From assembly GCA_965223025.1 (NCBI GenBank), contig CBDCVP010000023.1:2108001-2172000 (forward strand): 64,000 nt of DNA, written 5' to 3'. The position numbers and the translations under genes were made by a program. Below the pieces are notes generated by a model. It did no database searches, was not told the DNA's origin, and was given only the letters and a program-made list of their open reading frames with translations. Positions 63,844 through 64,000 of this stretch are shown in pieces; positions within the stretch are counted from its first letter, which is position 1; each line of letters begins with the position of its first letter. The stretch comes from JABDMH01 sp965223025 (GTDB lineage Bacteria; Bacteroidota; Bacteroidia; Chitinophagales; Saprospiraceae).

Positions 63844-64000
63844 ATGAGCGACCATCGACTTTCCACACGTGTGAACAACATGGAGGAATCTGCAACGATC
63901 AAAATGACCCAAATGGCTAGAGATCTGGCAGATAAGGGTCATAAAGTCATCAGCCTCAGTATTGGTGAACCCGATTTTGACACACCAGATCACATTAAGG
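63844..64000 (+). CDS. Class I aminotransferase (aspartate aminotransferase-like), N-terminal part
   Basis: Only the first 52 residues are in the window. They read MSDHRLSTRVNNMEESATIK and then MARDLADKGHKVISLSIGEP followed by DFDTPDHIK. This is the canonical opening of PLP-dependent class I aminotransferases of the AspC type: S-x-T-x-K-M, then the conserved G-E-P-D-F-x-T-P. The ATG at 63844 suits the family. The rest, including the PLP lysine, lies beyond the right edge. Confidence 0.9.
   Translation, partial: MSDHRLSTRVNNMEESATIKMTQMARDLADKGHKVISLSIGEPDFDTPDHIK

Noticed and set aside
1..64000. CRISPR array, tRNA, rRNA, phage or defence island
   Set aside because: No regular repeat-spacer pattern, cloverleaf sequence or recognised defence or phage genes were seen by reading; a covariance-model scan would be needed to exclude small RNAs.

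Overview
This window reads as an ordinary chromosomal stretch of a Bacteroidota bacterium, most likely a Saprospiraceae-type relative; the family-level placement is inference. The evidence is a SusC/SusD pair, three secreted proteins with type IX secretion (T9SS) C-terminal sorting domains, a TamL-type lipoprotein of the BamA superfamily, a CtlX-type hydrolase, and boxes matching the Bacteroidota -7 element TAnnTTTG a short distance upstream of several genes. I found no rRNA, tRNA, CRISPR array, prophage or plasmid function. One insertion sequence, of the IS1595 family, is present.

Layout. 1-4.5 kb: housekeeping metabolism (1-pyrroline-5-carboxylate dehydrogenase running off the left edge, coaD, a Nudix hydrolase, pyrE, an M42 peptidase). 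4.8-7.7 kb: a compact three-gene run of a UbiA-like membrane protein, an outer-membrane barrel candidate and a DUF3179 lipoprotein. 7.75-12.8 kb: a minus-strand series of trmD, an M20 dipeptidase, the diadenylate cyclase cdaA and a prolyl oligopeptidase lipoprotein. 13-20.5 kb: a secreted coiled-coil protein, miaE, a SPOR-domain protein, a T9SS-exported subtilase and a DUF368 (PopT-like) transporter. 20.5-23.4 kb: a two-subunit sodium/solute symporter whose small-subunit start codon lies inside the terminal repeat of the IS1595 element.

23.6-34.6 kb: an exonuclease/GIY-YIG fusion, a NamZ-like lipoprotein, small secreted or uncharacterised proteins, a three-gene iron-sulfur oxidoreductase set with overlapping genes, a phosphoribosyltransferase, a patatin, CtlX and a second Nudix enzyme. 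34.8-48.3 kb: a PA0069-type radical SAM protein, a TlpA-like thioredoxin, a divergent TrmH/TamL pair, an orphan SusC/SusD pair, an endonuclease III with an atypical cysteine loop, a LuxC-type acyl-CoA reductase and RluD. 48.4-61.8 kb: two very large, cysteine-rich, paralogous T9SS proteins (2645 and 1518 residues). Each appears to carry a dockerin-like module, a cohesin-like module and a sorting domain. 62-64 kb: an acyl-CoA carboxylase beta subunit and the start of an aminotransferase.

The strongest candidates for something not well described are the paired giant proteins with dockerin-like and cohesin-like modules in one chain, the UbiA-like/barrel/DUF3179 run, and the IS end that supplies the first codons of a symporter subunit. 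No defence island or recognisably new multi-gene system was found, and all functional calls rest on reading motifs by eye.
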